Shown: piece after piece, positions 23,898-34,012 of the stretch
Numbering within the stretch: position 1 is the stretch's first letter
Layout of the letters: every line of letters begins with the position of its first letter
From: Shewanella olleyana
GTDB taxonomy: Bacteria > Pseudomonadota > Gammaproteobacteria > Enterobacterales > Shewanellaceae
Assembly (NCBI RefSeq): GCF_023283825.1
Contig: NZ_JAKILD010000010.1
Span: 95,241 to 159,240 of the forward strand
Direction: 5' to 3'
Length of the DNA stretch: 64,000 nt
Program-made: the position numbers and the translations under genes
The notes under the pieces: model-generated
What the model was told of the DNA's origin: nothing
What the model saw: the letters and a program-made list of their open reading frames with translations, nothing else
Database searches by the model: none

Positions 23898-24904
23898 TTT
23901 CTATTTCTCTGGTATTCGTTCACTGCGCGGTTATGTTGCGCTAATGTCTCTGAAAACACATGACTGCCATCGTTACGTGAGACAAAATATAAGTAATTTA
24001 CATCTGCAGGTTGTGCTGCGGCAAAAATAGCCGCTTTACTTGGCGCAGCAATGGGAGTTGGCGGTAAGCCATTTATTCGATATGTATTAAACGCAGTATG
24101 TTCACGTAAATCGCTACGGGTAATATTACCTTGGTATCGGTCACCCATTCCGTAAATAACCGTTGGGTCTGTCTGCAAACGCATACCTAACTTCAATCGG
24201 TTGTTAAATACAGCCGCCACCCAATCACGCTCAGAAGGTTTACCGGTCTCTTTTTCAATAATCGACGCTATGGTGAGTAATTCATAAGGTGTTTTTAACT
24301 TAAGATCGGTATCTCGCTCACTCCAAGCGGCTTCTAGTGTTTTTTGCATCATTAGATAGCTACGATTTAAAATCGATTCAAGAGTGTCATTTGCTTGATA
24401 TTGATAAGTCTCTGGGAAAAATTTGCCTTCTGGCAAGCCTGATTTATCACCATTTTTAAGCAACACCCGGTTAAAAACTTCTGCATCAAAAGTTAAATGA
24501 GGTAAATCCACTAACGATTCATGCCACTCTTTAATCGTCTTACCTTCAATTAAGGTGACTGAGAATGTCATTTCGTCGCCACGATTTAACTTGGTCAGCA
24601 AACTACCAACGGAGTCACCTGGGCTAATTTGATATAAACCTGTGCGAATATGAGCATATTCTGGCTTGATTTTAAGTAAGTATTTTAGCTTCCAACTGTC
24701 AGTAATGATTTGCTTAGTTTCTAAATCAGCACCCAACTTGGTGACATTCATGCCTTGAGCTATGGTCAACTCTGTTGGTTCATCAATTGCTAGCATTTGC
24801 TCTGGATAAGCAATAATCTGCTGATACCCTAAAAAACCAATGACACAGACTACTGTCGTCAGAGTCATCAAGGATGTAAGTAAAATTGTGATGGTTTTTT
24901 TCAT
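23894..24904 (-). CDS. mltG: Endolytic murein transglycosylase MltG
   Basis: 336 residues. One N-terminal membrane helix (about 7-29), a LysM-like region, then the YceG catalytic domain with the conserved Glu in [10 protein letters not shown] (about 212-221) and [10 protein letters not shown]. It cleaves nascent glycan strands and so sets peptidoglycan chain length; inner-membrane, periplasmic face. It sits between pabC (19-base gap) and tmk (overlap). Confidence 0.95.
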   Translation of the reverse strand: MKKTITILLTSLMTLTTVVCVIGFLGYQQIIAYPEQMLAIDEPTELTIAQGMNVTKLGADLETKQIITDSWKLKYLLKIKPEYAHIRTGLYQISPGDSVGSLLTKLNRGDEMTFSVTLIEGKTIKEWHESLVDLPHLTFDAEVFNRVLLKNGDKSGLPEGKFFPETYQYQANDTLESILNRSYLMMQKTLEAAWSERDTDLKLKTPYELLTIASIIEKETGKPSERDWVAAVFNNRLKLGMRLQTDPTVIYGMGDRYQGNITRSDLREHTAFNTYRINGLPPTPIAAPSKAAIFAAAQPADVNYLYFVSRNDGSHVFSETLAQHNRAVNEYQRNRK

Positions 24905-24923
24905 ATTATTTTAAATAAGGGCT

Positions 24924-25769
24924 CTAGTATAAAAGGTTAAGCTGAGTTAATACGTTATGGGTCATAGCCCACGGTTTATAATGATGGTTCGAGCTTAAAT
25001 TTGAATTAATCACACCCAAATTAATACTGTTGATATTCACCATACCTAATAAACTATTAGTGATAAATACATGTTCAGCATTTTGTAAATCACTCAAGCT
25101 TATCGTTTTCGCCATGACCGCAATATTGCTCGTTAATAAGGCATCAATCACTTGTTCACGCATCACTCCTGATACACCACATTGATTCATCGCAGGCGTT
25201 GTGACTTGATTATCTTTAACAATAAATATATTCGCCATAGAAGACTCAACAACATGGTTGTCAGCATCTAACACTAACCAGTCATCAACGCTTTCAGGTA
25301 GTGTTTGTTGTTTTACCAGCACTTGCTCAAGGCGATTAAGGTGTTTCATGCCTGCAAGTAATGGCTGTTTGCCTAATAAAACTGGCGAAAGTGTTAAAGA
25401 TATTCCACAAGCTTGCCAATGGGCATAAGAAGCAGGTAAATCATGCAAAGAGATCACTTCAGAAATATTTGGTGATTCAGGAGCAGTATAACCTCGCCCA
25501 CCGACTCCACGGCTAAGCAGTAGTTTAATACAGCCTTGTCCTAGCGTTTGAGCATGAACGTTTAAACGCTGAGATATTGAGTCAATATCTGCAATGCTAA
25601 ACCCTAATCTTTGACAGCTTTGTTGCAGCCTTAGTAAATGTTCAGGCAAAAATAATATTTGACCTTCACAGACACGCATAGTGGCGAATGCCCCATCTCC
25701 ATAGGCAAGTCCCCTATCGAGAGCTTGAATCGTATTATCAGATTGTCCATTCACAAATACCGAAGACAT
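24924..25769 (-). CDS. pabC: Aminodeoxychorismate lyase
   Basis: 281 residues. A fold-type IV PLP enzyme: N-terminal DRGLAYGDGAFATMRV, the PLP lysine in AGMKHLNRLEQVL (about 144) and the VESSMANIF segment. It releases pyruvate from aminodeoxychorismate to give p-aminobenzoate for folate synthesis. In E. coli this gene follows fabF; here fabF is about 30 kb away, so the fab and pabC halves of the cluster have separated. Confidence 0.93.
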   Translation of the reverse strand: MSSVFVNGQSDNTIQALDRGLAYGDGAFATMRVCEGQILFLPEHLLRLQQSCQRLGFSIADIDSISQRLNVHAQTLGQGCIKLLLSRGVGGRGYTAPESPNISEVISLHDLPASYAHWQACGISLTLSPVLLGKQPLLAGMKHLNRLEQVLVKQQTLPESVDDWLVLDADNHVVESSMANIFIVKDNQVTTPAMNQCGVSGVMREQVIDALLTSNIAVMAKTISLSDLQNAEHVFITNSLLGMVNINSINLGVINSNLSSNHHYKPWAMTHNVLTQLNLLY

Positions 25770-25941
25770 GACTTCCTTAACTCATGGTTAAATAAACTCG
25801 TTTAATAATTTAGGCTGGCTTATTTATTCTTAACTAACTATTTAATTCAATATTCGCAGCTAATAGCTAACATTGCAAAATAGTGATTAAAGATACTGGC
25901 AAGCGTGAATAAAAAAGAATATAGACACTGATGCCAGAGTG

Positions 25942-25985
25942 GCCTCAGTTAAGAATTGAGGCTCCATAAGAATGGAGCCCTTTTC
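25942..25985 (+). terminator. Two partly exclusive hairpins between pabC and udk
   Basis: Hairpin 1 pairs GCCTCA (25942-25947) with TGAGGC (25957-25962); hairpin 2 pairs GGCTCCAT (25960-25967) with ATGGAGCC (25972-25979) and is followed by CTTTTCT on the plus strand. The arms share bases 25960-25962, so only one can form fully. Flanking genes are on the minus strand, where no U-run follows, so direction and role are unclear. Confidence 0.45.
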
Positions 25986-26021
25986 TAGCAAATCTGAGAT
26001 CACATCCTTGTTATCTTTAGA

Positions 26022-26660
26022 TTATCTCGCTAACAGATGTTGAATTCTTGCTTTAAGAATATCTGTAGCAATGCGGTTTTTACCACCGCGAGGAACGATA
26101 ATATCAGCGTGCTGTTTTGATGGTTCGATGAACTGTAAAAACATAGGGCGAACAGTGGCTTTATACTGAGCAATCACTGATTCCATAGTACGACCACGTT
26201 CAGCTACATCACGTGTTAAACGACGTAAGAAACAAATATCCAATGGCGTATCCATAAATACGCTGGCATCCATTAATTCACGTAGTTTCGGGTCAGTTAG
26301 TAGTAAAATCCCTTCTAAAATAATGACCTTTTTAGGTTGCATATCAAGGGTTTTGCTAACACGAGTATGTTCTTTGTAGCTATAACAAGGAATGTTAACC
26401 TGTTCACCTTTCTTCAATTGCTTAAGGTGTTCAGCCAATAGCTGATGGTCTAAAGCTTTAGGGTGATCATAATTGGTTTTAACACGGTCTTCCATTGTCA
26501 TATGACTTTGGTCACGGTAATAAGCGTCTTCATTAATCACACCGATTTGGTCGGTGCCTAGGTCGCGCTTGAGCTCTTCAAAAATCGTTTGGGCAATTAA
26601 ACTTTTGCCTGATGCTGAAGCACCTGCGATACCAATAATGACACATTGCTGAGAATTCAT
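26022..26660 (-). CDS. udk: Uridine/cytidine kinase
   Basis: 212 residues. P-loop [11 protein letters not shown] near residue 10, the NFDHP-equivalent NYDHPKALD and a terminal [12 protein letters not shown] segment identify Udk. It phosphorylates uridine and cytidine for pyrimidine salvage. It starts 9 bases after mrp stops, so it is in the mrp-udk operon. Confidence 0.96.
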   Translation of the reverse strand: MNSQQCVIIGIAGASASGKSLIAQTIFEELKRDLGTDQIGVINEDAYYRDQSHMTMEDRVKTNYDHPKALDHQLLAEHLKQLKKGEQVNIPCYSYKEHTRVSKTLDMQPKKVIILEGILLLTDPKLRELMDASVFMDTPLDICFLRRLTRDVAERGRTMESVIAQYKATVRPMFLQFIEPSKQHADIIVPRGGKNRIATDILKARIQHLLAR

Positions 26661-26669
26661 TACTTAACC

Positions 26670-27785
26670 TTACTCGTCGTCTGAAATACTGATTGAAACT
26701 GTGTTTTTATTTTGCTGCTTCGCAAGTTGAGCACCTACTTTACGGGCAATCTCACGATATATTGTAGCAACTTCTGAATCAGGTTGACTTGCAACCGCAG
26801 GGTTACCTTCATCCATTGATTCACGAATATTAATATTAAGCGGCAATGCACCCAATAAAGGTACATTATAACGTTCAGCAATTTTACTGCCGCCGTGAGT
26901 ACCAAAAGGATGTTCTTTATGACCACATTCAGGACACAGGTGAAAACTCATGTTTTCGATAATGCCTAAGACTGGGATATCCACCTTTTCGAACATAGTG
27001 ATACCTTTTTTGGCATCTTCAAGTGCGATATCTTGTGGTGTGGTAACCACGACAGTGCCGCTTACAGGAAACTTTTGTGACAAGGTTAATTGGATATCAC
27101 CTGTTCCAGGTGGCAAATCAATCACTAAGTAATCCAATTCTGGCCACTGGGTTTCTGTTAATAATTGGTTTAACGCACCTGCTGCCATCGGTCCACGCCA
27201 AACTGCCGCTTCACCGTCACCTAGCATAAAACCAATTGACTGAGCAGAAATGCCATGAGCCGAAGCGGCGGTCATCATTTTGCCATCTGGTGATGTCGGT
27301 TTAAAACCTTGTAGGCCAAGCATCATTGGAATTGATGGGCCATAGATATCGGCATCTAAAATACCCACTTCAGCGCCCTCAGCTTTTAACGCTAACGCTA
27401 GGTTAACGGCTGTGGTTGATTTACCCACACCGCCTTTACCTGAAGCGACTGCAATCACTTGCTTGATATTCGGAATAGGTTCTACTGAAGCAATAGCTGA
27501 AAATACGCGAGGTTGGAAGTCAATTTCACATTCTACTTCGTCGATAGCATCTAAAACGGCGAGTTTTTTTGTCACATCCATGACGGTATCTCGGTACTGC
27601 GTCATACAAGGGTATGGATAAACCAAGCCTAATAACAAACGTTTGCCCTCAATGGCAAGTTTGTTAACACAACCCGCAGACACTAACCCTTCGGCTAAAT
27701 ACGGATCTTGGAATGCATCTAAAATACTCAATACTGGACCAAGAAGGTCATCACTTAATTGATAATCTGTATGCGAAGTAGACAA
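26670..27785 (-). CDS. apbC: Iron-sulfur cluster carrier ATPase Mrp/ApbC
   Basis: 371 residues. An N-terminal MIP18-like domain (about 1-90) precedes the deviant Walker A GKGGVGKST (near 116), DIYGPSIPMML and CPECG (the CxxC that carries the bridging cluster). The protein delivers Fe-S clusters to target enzymes. The only start that keeps the whole MIP18 domain is a TTG at 27783-27785, with GGGAG eight bases upstream. Divergent from metG, an arrangement conserved in gammaproteobacteria. Confidence 0.94.
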   Translation of the reverse strand: MSTSHTDYQLSDDLLGPVLSILDAFQDPYLAEGLVSAGCVNKLAIEGKRLLLGLVYPYPCMTQYRDTVMDVTKKLAVLDAIDEVECEIDFQPRVFSAIASVEPIPNIKQVIAVASGKGGVGKSTTAVNLALALKAEGAEVGILDADIYGPSIPMMLGLQGFKPTSPDGKMMTAASAHGISAQSIGFMLGDGEAAVWRGPMAAGALNQLLTETQWPELDYLVIDLPPGTGDIQLTLSQKFPVSGTVVVTTPQDIALEDAKKGITMFEKVDIPVLGIIENMSFHLCPECGHKEHPFGTHGGSKIAERYNVPLLGALPLNINIRESMDEGNPAVASQPDSEVATIYREIARKVGAQLAKQQNKNTVSISISDDE

Positions 27786-27940
27786 AAGCAGAACTCCCAG
27801 CGAAAAATTTGCCCAAGTGTACCAGAATTAGAGAAAAATGAGCGCTAATTTAGCCGTTTTTGTTGTTGTTTGATGAAATAATCACTTTGATCGGTTAGTA
27901 TCTTGACCATATATTTAGTGTAATCGATTGTTGAGACAAA

Positions 27941-29983
27941 ATGACAAATTCACAACGTAAAATCCTGGTGACAAGTGCCCTCCCATATGCCAATGGTCCT
28001 ATCCATTTAGGTCATATGCTTGAGTATATTCAAACTGATATTTGGTCTCGCTACCAAAAGCTTCGTGGACATGAATGTCACTATATTTGTGCTGATGATG
28101 CCCATGGCACACCAATCATGCTCAAAGCTCAACAAATGGGTATTACTCCTGAAGAAATGATTGCACAAGTTCAAAAAGAACATGAACAAGATTTCGCTGA
28201 TTTTAATATCCAGTTCGATAACTTCCACAGCACGCACAGTGATGAGAACCGGGAACTCTCGACTCAGATTTATCTAAAACTGAGAGAAGGCGGCTACATC
28301 AAAAGTAAAACTATCTCGCAGTTATTTGACCCTGAAAAAGAAATGTTCTTGCCAGATCGCTTCGTTAAAGGCACTTGCCCAAAATGTAAGAGTGAAGATC
28401 AATACGGTGATAACTGTGATAACTGCGGTGCGACATACAGCACAACTGATCTAATCAACCCATACTCTTCTGTTTCAGGCGCGACACCTGTCATGAAAGA
28501 CAGTGAGCATTTCTTCTTTGACTTACCTGCATTTGAAACCATGTTAGGCGAATGGCTTTCATCAGGTTCTATGCAACCTGAAATCGCTAACAAATTAAGA
28601 GAATGGTTTGAACAAGGTTTGCAACAATGGGATATCTCTCGTGATGCACCTTACTTTGGATTCGAAATCCCTGATCAGCCAGGCAAATTCTTCTACGTTT
28701 GGTTAGATGCGCCTATCGGCTATATGGGCTCATTTAAAAACTTATGTGATCGTAGAGATGACATCAACTTTGATGATTTTTGGGCTAAAGATTCAACTGC
28801 AGAACTTTATCATTTCATTGGTAAAGATATTGTCAATTTCCACGGTTTATTCTGGCCAGCTGTACTTGATGGTGCAGGCATTCGTAAACCGACAGCAATT
28901 TTTGCCCACGGTTATGTCACAGTCAATGGCGCTAAAATGTCTAAATCAAAAGGGACGTTCATTAAAGCACGTACTTATTTAGACAACTTAGATCCTGAAT
29001 ACTTGCGTTACTACTACGCTGCAAAACTGAATAACCGTGTTGATGATTTAGATTTAAATCTTGAAGACTTTGCTCAACGTGTTAATTCTGATTTAGTCGG
29101 TAAATTAGTTAACCTTGCATCACGCACGGCAGGTTTTATTAGTAAGCGTTTTGATGGCAAGTTAGCAAAAATTAACGATACATCGTTAACCGAAGCCTTC
29201 CTTGCTAAACAAGAGACTATTGCAGAGCTATACGAAACTCGTGAGTTTGGTAAAGCGATGCGTGAAATCATGGCACTTGCTGATTTAGCCAACGCATACG
29301 TTGCAGAAGCTGCGCCATGGCAGTTAATTAAACAAGAAGATAAGCAAGAAGAAGCGCATCAAGTTTGTAGTAATGCACTTAACTTGTTCCGCATTCTAGT
29401 AACTTACTTAAAGCCAGTATTGCCAACACTAGCAGCTAACGTTGAAAGCTTCCTTCAAATCACGCTAACTTGGGATAATTTAGACCAAGATTTAGCAGGA
29501 CATGAGATAGCTAAATTCAAAGCGTTAATGCAGCGTATTGAAATGAAGAGTATTGAAGCTATTATCGAATCTTCAACTGAAAACCTTCAAGTCACGCAAA
29601 CTGAAGCGCCGAAAGAAGAAGCTGTTCAAACAGAACTTGAAAAAGAGCCTTTAGCGCCTGAAATTACGTTTGATGACTTTGCTAAAATCGATTTGCGTAT
29701 CGCGCTTATTGCTAAAGCAGAACACATCGAAAAAGCCAACAAACTACTAAGGTTAGAACTTGATTTAGGCGGTGAGACTAAACAAGTATTTGCAGGTATC
29801 AAATCAGCTTATGCGCCTGAAGATTTAATCGGCAAGCATACTGTCATGGTAGCCAACCTTGCACCACGTAAAATGAAATTCGGTGAATCAGAAGGTATGG
29901 TATTGGCAGCTGGTCCTGGTGGCAAAGACATCTGGATTTTAGAGCCTCATGCAGGCGCTAAACCTGGAATGCGAGTGATGTAA
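27941..29983 (+). CDS. metG: Methionyl-tRNA synthetase
   Basis: 680 residues. Class I signatures HLGH (near 22) and KMSKS (near 333), the zinc-knuckle cysteines CPKC/CDNC around 146-162, and a C-terminal EMAPII-like tRNA-binding domain (about 580-680, [11 protein letters not shown]) that makes it a dimer as in E. coli. A strong bidirectional terminator follows 25 bases after the stop. Confidence 0.97.
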   Translation: MTNSQRKILVTSALPYANGPIHLGHMLEYIQTDIWSRYQKLRGHECHYICADDAHGTPIMLKAQQMGITPEEMIAQVQKEHEQDFADFNIQFDNFHSTHSDENRELSTQIYLKLREGGYIKSKTISQLFDPEKEMFLPDRFVKGTCPKCKSEDQYGDNCDNCGATYSTTDLINPYSSVSGATPVMKDSEHFFFDLPAFETMLGEWLSSGSMQPEIANKLREWFEQGLQQWDISRDAPYFGFEIPDQPGKFFYVWLDAPIGYMGSFKNLCDRRDDINFDDFWAKDSTAELYHFIGKDIVNFHGLFWPAVLDGAGIRKPTAIFAHGYVTVNGAKMSKSKGTFIKARTYLDNLDPEYLRYYYAAKLNNRVDDLDLNLEDFAQRVNSDLVGKLVNLASRTAGFISKRFDGKLAKINDTSLTEAFLAKQETIAELYETREFGKAMREIMALADLANAYVAEAAPWQLIKQEDKQEEAHQVCSNALNLFRILVTYLKPVLPTLAANVESFLQITLTWDNLDQDLAGHEIAKFKALMQRIEMKSIEAIIESSTENLQVTQTEAPKEEAVQTELEKEPLAPEITFDDFAKIDLRIALIAKAEHIEKANKLLRLELDLGGETKQVFAGIKSAYAPEDLIGKHTVMVANLAPRKMKFGESEGMVLAAGPGGKDIWILEPHAGAKPGMRVM

Positions 29984-30007
29984 TTAATGTAATCACTCAT
30001 TGATAAT

Positions 30008-30035
30008 AAAAAAGCCGTCATATGACGGCTTTTTT
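30008..30035. terminator. Bidirectional terminator between metG and the antiporter gene
   Basis: AAAAAAGCCGTCA/TGACGGCTTTTTT forms a 28-base palindrome with A/T runs on both sides, between convergent genes. Confidence 0.92.
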
Positions 30036-30053
30036 ATCTTCAATAAATCTGTA

Positions 30054-32012
30054 TTAAGACATCAACTTACTCTTTGAATGCTCGCTTTCGTGGTCATGAG
30101 CTTGACCACACTCACCTTTGTCAGGGTCGCAAGGGGTTTCTTGCGCGAACCGTTGGCTTTTATAGGCTTCAGTGTCTGCTTCAATAGCTTCCTTCAAACG
30201 CTCTTCATATTCAATGAATAGATTAATGAAGTCACCGCCAAACTTCTCTCCATCAGAACGACCAACCCATTCGTTATACAGCACTTCTGAAGCTTCTTTT
30301 TCTACCTTCATATAAGTCTGCTTTTGCCTTTCTACTAACTCTGAAGAGAACCCCATGGCTTTCATTGACTCAGCGCCGACTTTCAATGCTGACCTAAAGG
30401 TTTCAGACTCAACATAATCCGCTCCAGCTTGACGTAATAAATGACCGTGGCCACGGTCAAAAGCACGACTAATGACTTTTAAATTAGGATATTTATGTTT
30501 GAGATGTTTTACCAATTCAACACTACTTTGTGGGTTATCAATCGCGACAACAAATGCCGAAGCCGTAGCAACTCCGGCCGTTTCAAGTAAGTCAGGTCGA
30601 GTGGCATCGCCATAATAAGCTTTAGTATTGATCTTTCGTAAATTATCTACCTGAGTAGCTTGGTGATCTAACACGACCGTTTTAACACCGTTAGATAGTA
30701 ATAAACGGTTAACAATCTGACCAAAACGGCCAATTCCCGCAATAATGACAGTGCCTTGATCATCCACTTCATCTTGCTCACGGTCATTAGATGTTTGCTG
30801 GTATTTTGGTAAGATAACTTTCTCATAAAAAATGAATAAGCCCGGTGTAAGGAACATAGATAAAGCAACCACTATCGATAGTGGTTGCGCTATTTCAGGG
30901 GAAATAACCAAGTTCTGTTGGCTAAAGCTTAATAATACAAAGCCAAATTCCCCTGCTTGCGCCAAACTTAAGGTATATAACCACCTATCGCTGCCTTTGA
31001 TGCGAAATATAAAGCTCAATATGAGTAAAACCAACGCTTTTAACATCATCACTGCAGCTGTAATACCTAATATCGCCCCTAAGTAATTCCACAGAATTTC
31101 AAAGTCGATCCCTGCCCCAACTGTAATAAAAAATAAACCTAGTAACAGGCCTTTAAATGGACCAATATGAGTTTCAAGCTCATGTTTAAATTCACTATTA
31201 GCGAGTACCACACCCGCTAAAAAGGTGCCGAGTGCAGGAGAAACTCCGACTAAGCTCATTAGAACAGCAATACCAATCACTAATAATAATGCTGCAGCAG
31301 TTGAAATCTCACGCACACCAGAATCGGCAATAAATCTAAAAATAGGACGACTCAAATAATGTCCACCAAAAACCACTAAACCGATTGAAAGCACTAATAC
31401 AAGCGCATATAAGCCGCCATGTAAGTCAGCAACCAAAGAAAGCTCTTCGTGATGGTCAGCAGCGGCTGACACCGAGGATTGTGCAGCCTCAACTAACTCA
31501 GGAAGGGCTAAAAGAGGAATGAGCGCAAGCATAGGGATGACGGCAATATCTTGGAATAACAGCACTCCAAACGCATTATTGCCCGCTGTTGTTTTGGTTA
31601 ACCCCTTTTCATTTAAGGTTTGCAGTACAATTGCTGTTGAGGAAAGAGAGAAAATTAAACCAATGGTTAACGCCACAGTCCAAGGCATATCAAACATCAA
31701 TGCGATGGCCATCACAATACCAGCCGATAAGCCAACCTGCAGGCCGCCCATGCCCACTAATCGATGCCGCATAGACCAGAGCATTTTAGGTTCAAGCTCT
31801 AGACCTACTAAAAATAACATCATGACCACACCAAACTCAGCAAAATGCTGAATGGTGTTAGTTTCGCTGCCAACTAGCCCAACGATCGGTCCAATGACAA
31901 CCCCAGCAATTAAATATCCAAGCACTGAGCCTAAACCCATTCTTTGTGCTATCGGAACTGCAATAACTGCAGCTGATAGGTAAATAAATGCTTGGATAAA
32001 ATACTCTGTCAT
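30054..32012 (-). CDS. CPA2-family cation:proton antiporter with RCK domain (KefB/KefC/YbaL-like)
   Basis: 652 residues. An N-terminal exchanger domain of about twelve helices (1-390) contains the GYLIAG-like opening and GFGLLSF-type motif; a TrkA-N/RCK nucleotide-binding domain starts near 422 with IAGIGRFGQIV and includes YYGDATR. The tail (about 628-652) is rich in Cys, His and acidic residues (C-P-K-E-C, H-D-H, H), a possible metal-binding end not usual in KefC. Such proteins exchange K+ or other cations for protons under cytosolic control. I see no KefF/KefG partner gene nearby, so glutathione gating is unproven. It starts 29 bases after the NIF3 gene. Confidence 0.9.
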   Translation of the reverse strand: MTEYFIQAFIYLSAAVIAVPIAQRMGLGSVLGYLIAGVVIGPIVGLVGSETNTIQHFAEFGVVMMLFLVGLELEPKMLWSMRHRLVGMGGLQVGLSAGIVMAIALMFDMPWTVALTIGLIFSLSSTAIVLQTLNEKGLTKTTAGNNAFGVLLFQDIAVIPMLALIPLLALPELVEAAQSSVSAAADHHEELSLVADLHGGLYALVLVLSIGLVVFGGHYLSRPIFRFIADSGVREISTAAALLLVIGIAVLMSLVGVSPALGTFLAGVVLANSEFKHELETHIGPFKGLLLGLFFITVGAGIDFEILWNYLGAILGITAAVMMLKALVLLILSFIFRIKGSDRWLYTLSLAQAGEFGFVLLSFSQQNLVISPEIAQPLSIVVALSMFLTPGLFIFYEKVILPKYQQTSNDREQDEVDDQGTVIIAGIGRFGQIVNRLLLSNGVKTVVLDHQATQVDNLRKINTKAYYGDATRPDLLETAGVATASAFVVAIDNPQSSVELVKHLKHKYPNLKVISRAFDRGHGHLLRQAGADYVESETFRSALKVGAESMKAMGFSSELVERQKQTYMKVEKEASEVLYNEWVGRSDGEKFGGDFINLFIEYEERLKEAIEADTEAYKSQRFAQETPCDPDKGECGQAHDHESEHSKSKLMS

Positions 32013-32041
32013 AATGCTATTCCTTAAGCGGTATCAGAAAG

Positions 32042-32809
32042 TTAAACTGGATTAACAATATCAATAAAATGATGCGTAATGCCGAATTCTTGCGCTAAAT
32101 GTTGCCCTAAAGCTTGTATACCAAACTGCTCAGTCGCGTGATGACCTGCTGCAAAATAATGGATCCCTTGCTCCATGGCACAATGATAAGTTCGCTCTGA
32201 TACTTCACCACTAATAAACGTATCGACACCGAGTGATGCAGCATGATCGATATAATCTTGCGCGCCGCCGGTACACCATGCAAGTGTAGAAATAGGCTGC
32301 GTTTTATCACCGATATGAAGTGGTTGCTTATTCAGTTTTTCAGTTAGCAGCTCATTCATTTGCGAAACGCTTAACGGCTTAGGCAGTTTTCCCTTCCATA
32401 GTAGGTTTTGCGGTATATCAGCACACACTTCTACATCGATTAAACCTAATTGATTGGCAAGTTCTGCATTATTACCCAAGGTTTGATGTGCATCTAAAGG
32501 TAAATGATAGCCGAATAAATTAATGTCGTGAGTCATTAAGGCTTTAATTCGATTGTATTTCATCCCTGTTATCACTTCAGGCTCATTTTTCCAAAAGAAT
32601 CCGTGATGAACTAAAATAGCATCGGCATTCAGCGCTGCAGCTTGCTCAATCAAGGCTTGGCAAGCTGTAACGCCAGTTACAATAGTTTTTATCTCGTCAG
32701 TTCCCTGCACTTGTAGCCCATTGGGTGCATAATCTTTAAATTGGTTTACATTAAGGAAATCATTTAGATATTTGGATAATTGTTGGCGAGATACAGACGT
32801 TAATGACAT
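32042..32809 (-). CDS. NIF3-like dinuclear metal-centre protein (YbgI)
   Basis: 255 residues. The metal ligands of the family are seen: LVHHGFFW (near 66), HLPLDAH (near 101) and GHHATEQFG (near 220). YbgI/NIF3 proteins form toroidal hexamers with two metals per subunit; a role as GTP cyclohydrolase 1 type 2 is only annotation tradition and is not demonstrated in general. First gene of a two-gene unit with the antiporter. Confidence 0.92.
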   Translation of the reverse strand: MSLTSVSRQQLSKYLNDFLNVNQFKDYAPNGLQVQGTDEIKTIVTGVTACQALIEQAAALNADAILVHHGFFWKNEPEVITGMKYNRIKALMTHDINLFGYHLPLDAHQTLGNNAELANQLGLIDVEVCADIPQNLLWKGKLPKPLSVSQMNELLTEKLNKQPLHIGDKTQPISTLAWCTGGAQDYIDHAASLGVDTFISGEVSERTYHCAMEQGIHYFAAGHHATEQFGIQALGQHLAQEFGITHHFIDIVNPV

Positions 32810-33006
32810 AAAACTAACCCTAAAATTTTTGATACCAACAGTGTAACGTAGTCCAATACTTATTGAAAAACCCTTGTTAAGATTGATTGTTTGCTAGGCT
32901 ATTTTTGCTTAAATTGGACTTTTGGGTGCATTAAACACTAAAATTAGGCCTAAGGGATGTTGAAAACATTAAATAAACTATTCATTACAGAAAAATAGGT
33001 CTCAAA

Positions 33007-33372
33007 ATGTCAAACTTGACTAAAGAAGCGCTTATCGCCGAATTAAAAGCTGCTCTTGAAAAGCAAACTTCAAAAACTGTTGAAATTGAACAGAAAGGCA
33101 GTTGGTATAAAATTGATGGCGGCAAGTCTTTACGCTTTAGCGATCTTGAGCAAATGCACCTTGAAGCGACTCAAGGTCAGCCAGCAGCAGAAGCTCCTGC
33201 CGCTAAAAAAGAAGTGGCAAAAAAGCCTGCTGCTAAATCAGTAGCTAAGAAAGCAGTAGCTAAAAAGCCAGTTACTAAGAAAGCGAACACTTCAGGTGGT
33301 AAAACACCTAAAGAGTTATGGCGTGAAAAATTAGCAAATGCGGGTAAGAATACTCTACCACGCGGTTTCTAA
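33007..33372 (+). CDS. Histone-H1-like Lys/Ala-rich small protein, unknown function
   Basis: 121 residues. The N-terminal 55 residues form an acidic/amphipathic module (KEALIAELKAALEKQ, then a WYKIDGGKSLRFSDLEQ strand-turn-helix), followed by a Lys/Ala/Pro tail (about 60-98: AKKEVAKKPAAK... repeats) and a short C-terminal motif TPKELWREKLANAGKN. The tail is like eukaryotic H1 and bacterial AlgP/HctB-type tails, so nucleic-acid or nucleoid binding is a reasonable guess. It is monocistronic with its own terminator. I know of no assigned function; related proteins seem to be conserved in Shewanella. Confidence 0.8.
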   Translation: MSNLTKEALIAELKAALEKQTSKTVEIEQKGSWYKIDGGKSLRFSDLEQMHLEATQGQPAAEAPAAKKEVAKKPAAKSVAKKAVAKKPVTKKANTSGGKTPKELWREKLANAGKNTLPRGF

Positions 33373-33395
33373 TATTCGCTAAATCTATAAAAACT

Positions 33396-33424
33396 AAAAA
33401 GGAGCCTCTGGCTCCTTTTTTATT
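33396..33424 (+). terminator. Rho-independent terminator of the H1-like gene
   Basis: AAAAAGGAGCC/GGCTCCTTTTT stem with a TCT loop, 24 bases past the stop codon, ending in a U-run. Confidence 0.92.
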
Positions 33425-33467
33425 ATCGCATTTGTTTACTTGTTAAAGCCTTAAGCGCAAGAGCAAA

Positions 33468-33959
33468 CTACATAGCAATATCGACTCTTACATAACCTGT
33501 AAGGTAAACCACTCGAACTTCATCACCAGCCACGAACGTCATACCTGGATCTAGGTCCTGGATCACCATGACTTGTGTTCCATCATCTAAGTTAATCATC
33601 ATCTCAATTAACTGGTACTCAAGAGTGCGAGTTGAATTGCCGTATCGATTCGCAGCAGCCCCGCCTAACAAAGCCCCAAGAACCGTAGCAACATCTTGAC
33701 CTGAACCGCCACCAAACTGATGGCCAATAACACCACCAATTAACGCCCCGCCAAACGTTTTCCAACCAAGGTTTCGGTCTTCGACTAATTGGGTTTCTGT
33801 GACATGTTTAATGGAAGTAACATGCCCATAGATGACTTTTTCAACAGGTACGGCTTGATTTCTATCGTAAGCAGCCATAGTAGAAGTGCTAACAAGCGAC
33901 ATTAATAAGGCTAAAAGCGCACTAAATGCCACCACTGAGGTGTTTGTGAGTTTCAACAT
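33468..33959 (-). CDS. Glycine-zipper 2TM envelope protein (17 kDa antigen/SlyB-like)
   Basis: 163 residues from the ATG at 33957-33959; the open frame upstream overlaps aat on the other strand and is rejected. A signal peptide (about 1-27, cut near STMA-AYD) without lipobox precedes a glycine zipper (about 67-98, GGALIGGVIGHQFGGGSGQD and GALLGGAAANRYG), then a beta-rich C-terminal domain. Such proteins associate with the outer membrane or periplasm; the family function is poorly defined. Its start codon is only 53 bases from that of the divergent aat, so the two promoters overlap. Confidence 0.83.
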   Translation of the reverse strand: MLKLTNTSVVAFSALLALLMSLVSTSTMAAYDRNQAVPVEKVIYGHVTSIKHVTETQLVEDRNLGWKTFGGALIGGVIGHQFGGGSGQDVATVLGALLGGAAANRYGNSTRTLEYQLIEMMINLDDGTQVMVIQDLDPGMTFVAGDEVRVVYLTGYVRVDIAM

Positions 33960-34012
33960 AAGCAAAATTCCGCTAACGTATGCATAAGGTTTAGTAAATA
34001 ATATACTTAATT

